Shown here: piece by piece, positions 40,141 through 49,047 of the stretch | Layout: each line of letters opens with the position of its first letter | Position numbering within the stretch: position 1 is the stretch's first letter | NCBI GenBank assembly: GCA_003159675.1 | Contig: PLQC01000040.1 | Location: forward strand, 34,087 to 84,101 | From: Limisphaerales bacterium | GTDB lineage: Bacteria > Verrucomicrobiota > Verrucomicrobiia > Limisphaerales > BOG-1460 | Direction: 5' to 3' | DNA length: 50,015 bases | Program-made: the position numbers and the translations under genes | Notes under the pieces: model-generated | Databases searched by the model: none | What the model was told of the DNA's origin: nothing | Seen by the model: the letters and a program-made list of their open reading frames with translations, nothing else

Positions 40141-40851
40141 AATGAAAAAACACTTAAAGCTTGGGGAAGGGGCAGAGGTTGAAAACGATGGTGCCAGCAT
40201 ACATCCAAGCAGCCAGCATGGCAAGCCAACAACCCATGTCAAAAGCGGTCCAAAAGCATGGTATTCTTTGGCTTCCGGGTGCAAGCATGTGATTAACAAT
40301 GCAATAGCATTAGCAGCAATTACAAGGCGCCACCCAAAATATCGGATGAATGGAAATAGAATCGGATACAACGTATAATAAATCAGTTCAGCGACGAGGC
40401 TCCAAAGGATTGAGTCGTAGAATTCCACAACTCCTGACGACTTTCAGAGGAGGACGAGAACAAAAGCAAATATGAAGGGAAGCCCAATTCTTAAGTAGCG
40501 CCTTGCTAGAAAGGCAGCCGGCATTTTTGGCGCATATCTGAATGGGAAATGGATGTAGAAACCCGATACTACAAAGAATACGACTACCTCAGCCACACCG
40601 CAGAATAAGTTGTTATAGAAACCGCGCAGGATTTTCATAACGGCCGTATTCCCAGCCAGATGGTCCGACAATGGAATAAACCAAAAATGGGAAAATACCA
40701 GCCATAATGCAAAAACAAAACGAATTGAATCCAGTCCCGCAACTCGGTAAATCTTAGTCTTAGCGGCTTGGCTTTCGGCAACCTTGCCGCCAACTATCTG
40801 ATTATGCGTAAACACTTCCGGTATCAATTCTTTTCGAAATGTGAACTTGTT

Positions 40852-42411
40852 TCAAGGTTCACTGTCTATGCCTGGCTGCGGCACCTGCCTTAAATTCCTG
40901 CTAGTTTTAACAGAGTTAACACCAAATTTCGCTAATAGCATTACTTTCTGCGGTAATAAAAACCGCATCAAAATAACCAAAAGAAATGTAAATACTGCAG
41001 GTCCAACGATCTCGGCATTGATCCAGCCAGCCACCTGACCGCCGCTTCTGATCCAGAGCAGGGCGATCGGCAATATCCACAGGTTTCCGGCCGCCTGTTC
41101 TTTGACAATGAGCAGGGTAATGGTCCCGAATATCCAGCCAATCACAATGGAACCAAGGATGACATAAACCCACCCCCCATTCCAATATCCTTCCGCGAAG
41201 AAGCCAATGCCAAAGGAGGCCGTCTCCCCGCCAGTAAGTTTTTTATAAAAGTCGGCTCCCGACTCGATGATCGGCTTGTTGGGCCAAAGAATCCGGGGAA
41301 TAGGAGCGATCCAGGCCAGGGAAAAACTGTTCCCGGGACTGCCTTCGTTGTATTGCTGCATCGCAAACGCTTGGGCGTTGGCGTAGTTGAGTCGCGTCCA
41401 CCAATTCTGGATTTGTTCCGCTTTTTTTCCCTCCGATTCCTGGTCAGCAGTGAAAAATGATTTGGCCAGACTGATCCGGCCTGTCACGGTGTCATCTGGC
41501 AAATCCAGTCCGTGATTTCGGCAGTAGGTCACATAGGAATTGCTGGCCAGATAAACGACCAACAGAAATACAAGGATCCAGCCGAGCGACCGCACTCCAG
41601 GGCGGTAAAGCAAGTATCCAAAAATACAGGGCAGCACGGCGAGCAGGATGGCAAACTTGGAAAAGCTCGCCATGGCCGCTGCAACGTCGAAGGCCAGCAT
41701 CGCGCCCAACAACAGCCACCACCCGCCACCCCGGCGTAGCGCAACGACGGTCAGACATACCAGCCCGGCGCTGGTGAACATGGCAAGCCAGTTCAAAAAA
41801 CTAGGAACTGTGAAACTTACGAGGCCCCAGCCGGACAGCAGGGTTAAACAACTCGGAGGTAAACCGATCAGGTAAAACATCATTATTGCCGTCGCCATGG
41901 CCTCCTGACTGACCGGCTTTGGTGTTGCAAAAGTGATCTTTTTTATCCGCCACCGCCACACCCCAAAGACCAGAGCCACTCCAAGGGCGTTCAAAAGAGT
42001 GACACGCAAAACATCCTGAACCGTCACCGGATAGACTGCCTGGCAATACGCCTTGGCTTCATCGTCGCCAAAATAATACATCAGCGGGCCAAAACCAAAA
42101 TACGCCCCGGACGCCAGCAACAACCAGGGCATCGGAGTAAAAATAAGCTGCGGCCTTTGCTCCACGAGCTTATAGGCCAGCGCACCGCAGAGCAGCGTAA
42201 AGGTTACCAGAACTCCCACACAAATTGCGTCAGGAAGAGCCAGCTTGAAAAAAACAGCGTAAAGGACAAACGAGGCAAAGCCCATGAACAAACACGTCAC
42301 CATCCATGAAAGATGAAAATAGCGCGGATCGGCCAGGTTACGGCTTCTCACAGATGGCGATTGAGTCGCACTGCGCACCGCCATGTTGCTGCTGTGTCTT
42401 TTGGTTGTCAT
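40852..42411 (-). CDS. Wzy-like polysaccharide polymerase
   Basis: About 519 residues from ATG 42411 (frame open to 42495). At least ten hydrophobic segments and a large periplasmic loop (YVTYCRNHGLDLPDDTVTGRISLAKSFFTADQESEGKKAEQIQNWWTRLNYANAQAFAMQQY...IPRILWPNKP) are typical of O-antigen/EPS polymerases. These join repeat units at the outer face of the inner membrane. Sequence conservation in this group is low, so the assignment rests on topology and context. Confidence 0.78.
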   Translation of the reverse strand: MTTKRHSSNMAVRSATQSPSVRSRNLADPRYFHLSWMVTCLFMGFASFVLYAVFFKLALPDAICVGVLVTFTLLCGALAYKLVEQRPQLIFTPMPWLLLASGAYFGFGPLMYYFGDDEAKAYCQAVYPVTVQDVLRVTLLNALGVALVFGVWRWRIKKITFATPKPVSQEAMATAIMMFYLIGLPPSCLTLLSGWGLVSFTVPSFLNWLAMFTSAGLVCLTVVALRRGGGWWLLLGAMLAFDVAAAMASFSKFAILLAVLPCIFGYLLYRPGVRSLGWILVFLLVVYLASNSYVTYCRNHGLDLPDDTVTGRISLAKSFFTADQESEGKKAEQIQNWWTRLNYANAQAFAMQQYNEGSPGNSFSLAWIAPIPRILWPNKPIIESGADFYKKLTGGETASFGIGFFAEGYWNGGWVYVILGSIVIGWIFGTITLLIVKEQAAGNLWILPIALLWIRSGGQVAGWINAEIVGPAVFTFLLVILMRFLLPQKVMLLAKFGVNSVKTSRNLRQVPQPGIDSEP

Positions 42412-42525
42412 AAAACTTTCGCTTGTGAACCCTTCCCCAATGGCAAGTTGCGCGGCCTGAATAAAATTGGTTGACGTAGATTGCGCGGAATGCAACTCGG
42501 CCAGATCGTTTGCCGTCTCGTTACT

Positions 42526-43581
42526 TTAATATTTCGCACGTTTCGCAAATTGGTGCAGCCATGGCTTGAAACGGAAGAAAATCCATAATGGAATGCACAG
42601 CCCAGCCAGTGAAACGAACGCGTGGAGCAGTTTCAAGTAAATGCGTGTCACCATTCCAAAGGCTGCATTCTTGAGGAGATTTTTGGGCCTCATCCCGAGA
42701 CATATTCCCGCCGCATAGCGCCAGGATTGAATCCTGCGATATTCAAAAAGCCAGGGAGGATAGGTGAACATCAACAACTGTCCAAAAATCCGCCGGGCGA
42801 TTCGTTCACGCTCCCGCCGATCAACGTAACGCTCAACCGCCGCAAACGCCAATCGCCCAATGGGAGCTAAATTCAATGGGCGTTCAATGATGGGACAGTT
42901 TTTTAGAACCGGCCAGGCACGATAAGTATCCACTTGCTCTCCCGGAATCTGGACATCTTTGAGAATAACCACATCTGACACAGCCAACAACCGGCACCCG
43001 GACGCCAGTATCCGTGTGCCGAGATAAGTCTGGTAGAACGCCGCCACATCCCATTGGTCCGTTTCATGTTTGCGTGCCAGTTCCCGGTCAAATATCAACC
43101 CGCTCACAAAGCTGAAATTTCGGAAATTATTGGCGGCTGTGCGCGCTCCGGAACCTAAAACTCCCGTGAACTGCATTCGGCGATACGTCAATCCGGTGGT
43201 AATTTCTTGATAGTTCGTAACCACCACTTCGGGGAAATTGTGCGAGCGCATTACTGCGTGCAATTGCGCCAATGTCTCCGGCCCGGCCAGCATGTCGTCG
43301 TTGCCCAGTAGAAAGCAGTAACGTCCGTTCGCCAGCCCAATGGCACGGCGCAGATTTTTGTCATAACGAATATTCTTTTCGGTTTTGCTATATTCGAATT
43401 TCAGGGCCGTCTCTTGAAGGTAATTTATAATTTCCTGTTCTCGTCCGTCGGTGGAACAGTCATCGGAAATGCAAATTTCAAAATTCCGAAAGGTTTGTGT
43501 ATTTAAGGATTCCAGCACCCGCAACAGAAACGAAGTCCGGTTATATTGGGGAATGCAAATAGAAAAAAATGGCGAATTCAT
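42526..43581 (-). CDS. GT2 family glycosyltransferase
   Basis: 351 residues from ATG 43581. FSICIPQYNRTSFLLRVLESLNTQTFRNFEICISDDCSTDG is the GT-A start with the nucleotide-binding Asp pair. GRYCFLLGNDDMLAGPETL carries the DxD-like DDM. The C-terminus has a hydrophobic helix (AFVSLAGLCIPLWIFF), so it is probably membrane-attached. Neighbours suggest EPS side-chain or backbone sugar addition. Confidence 0.92.
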   Translation of the reverse strand: MNSPFFSICIPQYNRTSFLLRVLESLNTQTFRNFEICISDDCSTDGREQEIINYLQETALKFEYSKTEKNIRYDKNLRRAIGLANGRYCFLLGNDDMLAGPETLAQLHAVMRSHNFPEVVVTNYQEITTGLTYRRMQFTGVLGSGARTAANNFRNFSFVSGLIFDRELARKHETDQWDVAAFYQTYLGTRILASGCRLLAVSDVVILKDVQIPGEQVDTYRAWPVLKNCPIIERPLNLAPIGRLAFAAVERYVDRRERERIARRIFGQLLMFTYPPWLFEYRRIQSWRYAAGICLGMRPKNLLKNAAFGMVTRIYLKLLHAFVSLAGLCIPLWIFFRFKPWLHQFAKRAKY

Positions 43582-43612
43582 GGCGGTGGACCGCAATTCG
43601 GGTGACGGCAAT

Positions 43613-44512
43613 TTAGGATTGTTCTTTGGCCATTACATCGGTAAAGTCCAAGATGCCGCGTTCACGGATTGGAAATATGTTTTGACATTGGCGGCATTGG
43701 ATGTTGGACTCAGATTGACTGAACTTTAAGGAGTGACAGACCGGGCAGCGCAACAAATCCTGCACGCGCAGTTTGGAATTTCTGGAGGTTTGGGAAAGGA
43801 GCAGGCGAAAAATGTGCAGGCATCCAGCCTTAAAACGGGCGGAGATTGGAAGCTGCGGTTGATGTCTGGCGGATTCTTCCGGAGTCCAATCAAAGATATA
43901 ATCTGGATTGACAATCCGATACTCGATGCCCCCCGTAACCCGGCTCCAATAATATCGAACATGAAATTCAAACGGGTTGCGATTCATCCACTTCGGCAGG
44001 AGTTGGCCGGTTTTTTTGCCGTGCAATTCGTAAATTTCGGGATCTTGAATGTAGGCGCGTTTTTTCCGAATCATCAGAACACCGTCCCGATCGGTGATTT
44101 CCGACCGATGGCACGAGTAAGTGCCAAGCCGCTCAAAAAAGGCATCCGGCACTTCAATATAACCGGCTTTTGCCACCCGTTGAATCTCCGACAGGAACTT
44201 TTCCGGTTGGTCGCTATGCTCCAACACATGACTGGCGATGACAAAGTCGAACGTGTCATCGGCGAATGGAAGTTTCTCTGTGAAAGCTAGAACGGTCGGA
44301 CGGTCGCTGATTAGCTTGGCAAAATGCCGTTCGCTGGTGTCCAGATAAGCATCGCACAAAACGTTTGCGCGCCAATATGGATTGCCGCCGCTGCCGACTT
44401 CCAACACGAGAGCGTCGGGTGCAACGGGACAATGCAAGCGCCGCAGCGACCATGCCATGCGCACGCAACCAAGTTTTTTGAATAGGACCATCAATACACT
44501 TTCAGTTTTCAT
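43613..44512 (-). CDS. Methyltransferase with C-terminal zinc-ribbon (Trm112-like) domain
   Basis: 299 residues. Motif I LVLEVGSGGNPYWRANVLCDAYLD, then LPFADDTFDFVIASHVLEHSDQPEKFLSEIQRV, give a class I SAM methyltransferase. The last 60 residues, DLLRCPVCHSLKFSQSESNIQCRQCQNIFPIRERGILDF, are a four-Cys zinc ribbon of the Trm112/YcaR type. The fusion may bind a partner or stabilise the enzyme. Located 31 bp upstream of the GT2 gene on the same strand. Confidence 0.9.
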   Translation of the reverse strand: MKTESVLMVLFKKLGCVRMAWSLRRLHCPVAPDALVLEVGSGGNPYWRANVLCDAYLDTSERHFAKLISDRPTVLAFTEKLPFADDTFDFVIASHVLEHSDQPEKFLSEIQRVAKAGYIEVPDAFFERLGTYSCHRSEITDRDGVLMIRKKRAYIQDPEIYELHGKKTGQLLPKWMNRNPFEFHVRYYWSRVTGGIEYRIVNPDYIFDWTPEESARHQPQLPISARFKAGCLHIFRLLLSQTSRNSKLRVQDLLRCPVCHSLKFSQSESNIQCRQCQNIFPIRERGILDFTDVMAKEQS

Positions 44513-44589
44513 TTTTATCAGGTTACGACTGGATTTGATTAATCCGCATGAGTTTCAATTCAACAGCCGACCGTCACAATCCATGCGGA

Positions 44590-46767
44590 CTAAAGCGCCT
44601 GGTTTCTATTCAACTTGGATGCAATGATTGTGTTTAGAGCGACGCGCAATCGGTTTTCATTACTGTAACCATCGCGCAGACAACGCTCATAACCCCTCTT
44701 CGCAATCCGGCGACGCTCTTCCGGATGATCAAGATAGTATCGGACTTTGCGGATCAATTCTTCGTCGTCGGAAAAGTATTCCGCTTCTTCCCCTTCCAAG
44801 AACAAGCGTTGGTGTTCTGCGGTGCGCTCTGCCAGCATAAAACTCCCGCATGCCGGAATCTCCATCGTTCGCGATGTTTGTAGGTCGCGATTAGCCTTCC
44901 GCAGAAAACAAATAGTGATGTCGAAAGCGCATACCGCACGGGCATAATCGTCTGCCCATAACGGTTTGTTCTCCAGGTGCAAACCCGGAGGCACATCTTT
45001 CATTCGCTCCCAAGTAAAACCCCAGACCCGCACGGGAATCCCGGCGAGCGCCAGTATTCTTAATGACTCCGCCCGTTCTGGTTCCCATTGGCCAATGAAT
45101 CCTACCGGCCCACCTAACTGCCGCCGCTGTTCTGCCGTTATCGGCATGGGGCGGTGAGTGTGTGGATCGTAAGATTTATCCACGAACAAAACGTCAGGAC
45201 AGCCCAGCTTTTTCAATTCCGCCACATTGTAGCTCTTAGTGATGATATAATGATCATAAAACGGCAACCCCTTGAGAAAACGTAAAGTCTGATTCCCCGG
45301 ATTCATCATGTCGTCGGGAGAATATCCCACGATCCGGCATCCTGCCTGGATTTTGTGAACTTGTCGCAATGTTGCCGGCTTAATAAGCAGGGTTTTGTCA
45401 ATCCACAGAACATCGAAAGGTTCCGCCCGGACCACTTTAAGAATATTTTCGTTGGTTCCAACATGATCCAGGCTACCAAACAATTTCCACTCGATTCGTG
45501 AAATCACAGATGGATTAGCAATGAATTCAGTGTATTTTATGGTGGTCACCATGGTTAAGCGATGCCCCAGATCCTTGAGCGCCTGTGCCCGCTGCAATGT
45601 CGTGCTGCCTTTCAAGAGCATGCCTACATAGAGTATCCTGAGTTTATCTTGGTTGCCCGGTTTACACACCGCTGCAACTTCAGCAGAGATCGAGCTGGTT
45701 GATGGTAAGTTGGACTCGACGGCCTGGGACTTGGCGGCCATGATGGTTTCCAGCGCACTACCTAGTCGTCCTACGTTGCTGTATCCATCGCGGATGCAAC
45801 GTTCATACCCGCGCTGCGCTATCCTCCGCCGTTTGTCGGAATGCTCCAAATAAAAATGCACCTTTTGAATTATTTCCTCATCCGTTTCAAAAAACTCCAC
45901 TTCCTCCCCTTCTTTAAACAAGCGTTGATGTTCTGCGGTGCGCTCTGCCAGCATGAAACCTCCGCAAGCTGGAATCTCCATCGTTCGCTGTGTCTGTTGG
46001 TCGCGGTTGCACTTCCGAAGGAAGCACAGATTAATGTCAAAGGCGCAGATGGCGCGAGCGTAGTCTTCGTCCCAAAGCGGACGGTTTTCCAAGACCAAGG
46101 CAGGCGGCACATGGCGCATCCGTTCCCAAGTCATTCCCCAAACTCTCACGGAAATTCCCGCCATTGCCAGTTTCCTAATGGACTCGGCGCGCGCAGGTTC
46201 CCACTGCCCGATAAATCCGACCGCTCCACCAAACCGCTGCCGGTCATCTTCGATGACGTTCATGGGATGATGGATTCGAGGATCGTAGGCATTATCCACG
46301 AACAGAATCTTTGGACATCCCAGTGCGGCTAATTCCTTGATGTGATAACTCTTGGTGGTGATGAAGAAATGATAAAGCGGCAGTCCCTCAAGGAAATGCC
46401 CGGATTGGTTGGCCGGATTCATCATGTCATCTGGCGAATAGCCGACAATCCGGCAACCCGGCTGGATCTCACGCACCCGACGCAAAGTATTGGCATAAAT
46501 GGTTAACCCCTTATCTATCCACAAAACATCAAACCGTTCAGACTGAATAGCTCGTAACAGCCTGACGTTGGCTCCCACTTTGTCTTGGTGGCCAAATATC
46601 CTCCTTTGAACTCGCGAGAGCCATGGCGTATATATCACGATCTCGGCGGACGGTTCCGTGTTGATATCCGTTACCTGATGGCCCATGTCCTGGAGCGTTT
46701 TCAATCGTTGGACTGTGGTGCTGCCGATCAGAGACGGTCCGACATGGAGTATCCGCAGTGCGTTCAT
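44590..46767 (-). CDS. Tandem-duplicated two-module glycosyltransferase (CgeB-like)
   Basis: 725 residues made of two copies of a full unit: 4-347 (LRILHVGPSLIGSTTVQRLKTLQDMGHQVT...) and 376-720 (LRILYVGMLLKGSTTLQRAQALKDLGHRLT...), joined by a 28-residue linker. Each has GCRIVGYSPDDMMNP, VGFIGQWEPxRAES and RTMEIPACGxFMLAERTAEHQRLF, matching the CgeB/GT1_2-type C-terminal motif. So the protein may add two sugars or act as an intramolecular dimer. Confidence 0.88.
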   Translation of the reverse strand: MNALRILHVGPSLIGSTTVQRLKTLQDMGHQVTDINTEPSAEIVIYTPWLSRVQRRIFGHQDKVGANVRLLRAIQSERFDVLWIDKGLTIYANTLRRVREIQPGCRIVGYSPDDMMNPANQSGHFLEGLPLYHFFITTKSYHIKELAALGCPKILFVDNAYDPRIHHPMNVIEDDRQRFGGAVGFIGQWEPARAESIRKLAMAGISVRVWGMTWERMRHVPPALVLENRPLWDEDYARAICAFDINLCFLRKCNRDQQTQRTMEIPACGGFMLAERTAEHQRLFKEGEEVEFFETDEEIIQKVHFYLEHSDKRRRIAQRGYERCIRDGYSNVGRLGSALETIMAAKSQAVESNLPSTSSISAEVAAVCKPGNQDKLRILYVGMLLKGSTTLQRAQALKDLGHRLTMVTTIKYTEFIANPSVISRIEWKLFGSLDHVGTNENILKVVRAEPFDVLWIDKTLLIKPATLRQVHKIQAGCRIVGYSPDDMMNPGNQTLRFLKGLPFYDHYIITKSYNVAELKKLGCPDVLFVDKSYDPHTHRPMPITAEQRRQLGGPVGFIGQWEPERAESLRILALAGIPVRVWGFTWERMKDVPPGLHLENKPLWADDYARAVCAFDITICFLRKANRDLQTSRTMEIPACGSFMLAERTAEHQRLFLEGEEAEYFSDDEELIRKVRYYLDHPEERRRIAKRGYERCLRDGYSNENRLRVALNTIIASKLNRNQAL

Positions 46768-46808
46768 AAGTCCTGATTAGTTTTTACGGTCGAGAACGAT
46801 TTGAACAT

Positions 46809-47732
46809 TCACTTTTTGCTCCGGAAAAGCGTTTTTGACAACACTTGCATGTCCGGCAAACGGACCAGACTTTTCAAACCACCGCAACGATAGCGCATCA
46901 GCGGAATGACACATAAGGCACCCAACAAAATCTTTATTCGAGGGATCCGGTTTGCGCGAACCACCGCATCCCACGATGAATACCACTCGTTAAGCATTCT
47001 TTCTACATTCGAGGATAATTGGCCAGAATGTTGGCGAATATAACAAACCATTTCAGGGATCCCGCGGCTTCGCCCTATGAGGCTTAATCGCAAAAACCAT
47101 TCTGAATCTGCAGAATTGAGCAGGTTTGTGTTTAACTGTCCAGCCTGCTTGTGAATCTCACTGCGCCAAAATGTGGCGGGCTGGCATGGGTTGCTGCGTG
47201 CGTAAAGACATACATGCCGAAGGTTTTTGCTTGCCATTGGAAGCATTCTTCCCACCTTGCCTTCTTCACTTAAGCGGCAAGGTCGGCCAAAAATAAAATC
47301 AGCTTGATATGCTCCGAGGTAGTGATTCGCCGTAAGAAGTGCCGAGGGGGCGTATAGGTCGCTGGCGGGAAGCCACGCTCGGATATTGCCTGTGGCCTGG
47401 GAAAAGCCCTTGTTAACGGCATCCGCGTATCCCCGGTCTTTCTCACTGATCCAATAGGTAATCCATTTTTCATATTTCCGGATTATTTCCAACGAACCAT
47501 CCGTGCTGCCGCCATCAATAATAATGTATTCCAGATCCGGATATCCTTGCAGGAGAACCGAGCGCATGGTCTCTTCCAAAAAATGGATGCTATTGAATGA
47601 GGGCGTGACGATGGTTATGCGGGCATGAAACCCCGCCGGCTTTTCAGAAGCAACCGGGGTCTCCTCGGTCCACGGCCAGCCGGTTTTTCCCGGAGGTGGC
47701 GACGGCAGTTCTTTCAGGGTTGGGCACCGCAT
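46809..47732 (-). CDS. GT2 family glycosyltransferase
   Basis: 307 residues. ITIVTPSFNSIHFLEETMRSVLLQGYPDLEYIIIDGGSTDGSLEIIRKYE is the GT-A core and ASDLYAPSALL takes the place of the DxD loop, as in this subgroup. An N-terminal Pro-rich stretch (1-35) precedes the domain. No membrane segment is certain. It lies 4 bp behind the GT4 gene at 47736, which suggests one operon. Confidence 0.92.
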   Translation of the reverse strand: MRCPTLKELPSPPPGKTGWPWTEETPVASEKPAGFHARITIVTPSFNSIHFLEETMRSVLLQGYPDLEYIIIDGGSTDGSLEIIRKYEKWITYWISEKDRGYADAVNKGFSQATGNIRAWLPASDLYAPSALLTANHYLGAYQADFIFGRPCRLSEEGKVGRMLPMASKNLRHVCLYARSNPCQPATFWRSEIHKQAGQLNTNLLNSADSEWFLRLSLIGRSRGIPEMVCYIRQHSGQLSSNVERMLNEWYSSWDAVVRANRIPRIKILLGALCVIPLMRYRCGGLKSLVRLPDMQVLSKTLFRSKK

Positions 47733-47735
47733 AAT

Positions 47736-49046
47736 TTATTGTGGGTCTGTTAAAATCGTTTGATACCAATCCAGATAATTTTTTGTCATGCGTTCCACGC
47801 TGAACTCCTCCCGCGCCCGCTCAAGCGCTCGCCGCCCAAGCTCGTTGCGGAGCGGACGGTCGTTGACGAGCATTTGAATCCGCCCAGCCATCTGAACGGC
47901 GTCTCCAACCGCAACGAGAAATCCATTCTGACCATCGGCAACCTGGTCGGGAATCCCGCCCACATCGCTGGCTACCACAGGCAGCCCGCAGGCCATTGCC
48001 TCAGTGATGCTCAGGCCCCAGACCTCCGCCCGGCTGGCGTGAACATAGATGTCGGCGGCGTGGTAATACCTGGCCACAGCGGTGCGGTCGCCCAAATGCG
48101 GCACAAACCGCAATTCCGCATGGCCGAGGCGTTCCGTGAAACCTTCTTCGCCCAAGGCCACAAAAACCAATAATTTTGCTCCGGAGCGCGCGCCCAGAAT
48201 TTCCAATGCCTTGCGCATTGTGCCATAGTCCTTCGCGGTATTGCTGCGGATTCCCTTTGAAGCGAACAGCAGGATGGTCGCCTCATCCGGCAATCCCAAC
48301 TCCATGCGCGCCTGCGCGCGACCGCCCGGCTTGAAGACGGAAAGGTCAACGCCGTGGTTTATGATGCGGGCGGAGGCGATGGCCGGAGCCAGCATGGAGT
48401 CTTTCAGTTTGTTCATCAGCCAGCGACAGGGCGCGGCGATGTGCAGCCTGCTCTGGGCGTAGATTTTTCGTTTGCGTTGCCAGTTGTAAGCCGTGGCGTC
48501 CCGGCGGATTTCCGGATAAATGGTCAAATCGGGACATGCTCCGCAGCCGGTGCGCCAGCGCTCGCAATCGAAGGAATGGGAACAGTGGCCGCTGGTCATC
48601 CAGGCGTCATGCAAGGTCACCACGGTGGGGATCTGCCGACTCAACCACGGGAGCGCCCGCAGATCGAAAAACGCTCCGTGCAGATTGTGCAAATGGACGA
48701 GATCGGGTTTCTCCGGCGCGTCCTCCAGCAAATGCCAGGTGCCGGGAAAATCAAAATCTTCGTGCCCAAGCATCACTCGGAAGGAGCTCCAAGGGCGGCC
48801 CACGGCCCGCGCCAGTCGGTTGCCACCCCAAGGACGGATGAAACGATTACAACATTGCGCCCAAAAGTGGCGATGGGTCTCGTTCCCGATGGCATACACC
48901 CGGTCATCGGCGCGGGTTTTCTGGCGAACGGCCAGCCAAGCGCGATGGCCTGCCGCGTTGATGCCTTCCATCAGATCAAAACCCAATTGTGCCGCGCCGC
49001 CGCCGTGATCCAGCGTGTTGACATGGAGAATTTTAAGTGGGCGCAT
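47736..49046 (-). CDS. GT4 family glycosyltransferase
   Basis: 436 residues from ATG 49046 (an ATG at 49061 is possible). LKILHVNTLDHGGGAAQLGFDLMEGINAAGHRAWLAV, DLVHLHNLHGAFF, TVVTLHDAWMTSGHCSHSFDCERWRTGCGACPDL (Cys-containing insertion of this subfamily), then EVWGLSITEAMACGLPVVASDVGGIPD. The ATG falls at the previous gene's end, so the acyltransferase upstream and this enzyme are coupled. Confidence 0.94.
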   Translation of the reverse strand: MRPLKILHVNTLDHGGGAAQLGFDLMEGINAAGHRAWLAVRQKTRADDRVYAIGNETHRHFWAQCCNRFIRPWGGNRLARAVGRPWSSFRVMLGHEDFDFPGTWHLLEDAPEKPDLVHLHNLHGAFFDLRALPWLSRQIPTVVTLHDAWMTSGHCSHSFDCERWRTGCGACPDLTIYPEIRRDATAYNWQRKRKIYAQSRLHIAAPCRWLMNKLKDSMLAPAIASARIINHGVDLSVFKPGGRAQARMELGLPDEATILLFASKGIRSNTAKDYGTMRKALEILGARSGAKLLVFVALGEEGFTERLGHAELRFVPHLGDRTAVARYYHAADIYVHASRAEVWGLSITEAMACGLPVVASDVGGIPDQVADGQNGFLVAVGDAVQMAGRIQMLVNDRPLRNELGRRALERAREEFSVERMTKNYLDWYQTILTDPQ

Positions 49047-49047
49047 G

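Larger units (their letters stand above)
38805..40827 (-). pseudogene. Acyltransferase-3 (OafA-type) gene broken by two stops and an insertion
   Basis: N-terminal part 40447-40827 (YRVAGLDSIRFVFALWLVFSHFWFIPL...RRYLRIGLPFIFAFVLVLL), in-frame TGA at 40444-40446, then KSSGVVEFYDSILWSLVAELIYYTLYP...GLPCWLLGCMLA to about 40180. After a foreign segment of about 0.9 kb it resumes near 39240 (IWSLASVCSILRFHGSVRYPWTLNVFAIACFVWL...WSFSLYLCHVPIFILLAKL), meets an in-frame TAA at 38949-38951, and ends with YLFFGVVESPAHRLATRVGRLLRRE at 38805. Joined together this is a complete ten-helix membrane acyltransferase, now inactive. Confidence 0.82.
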
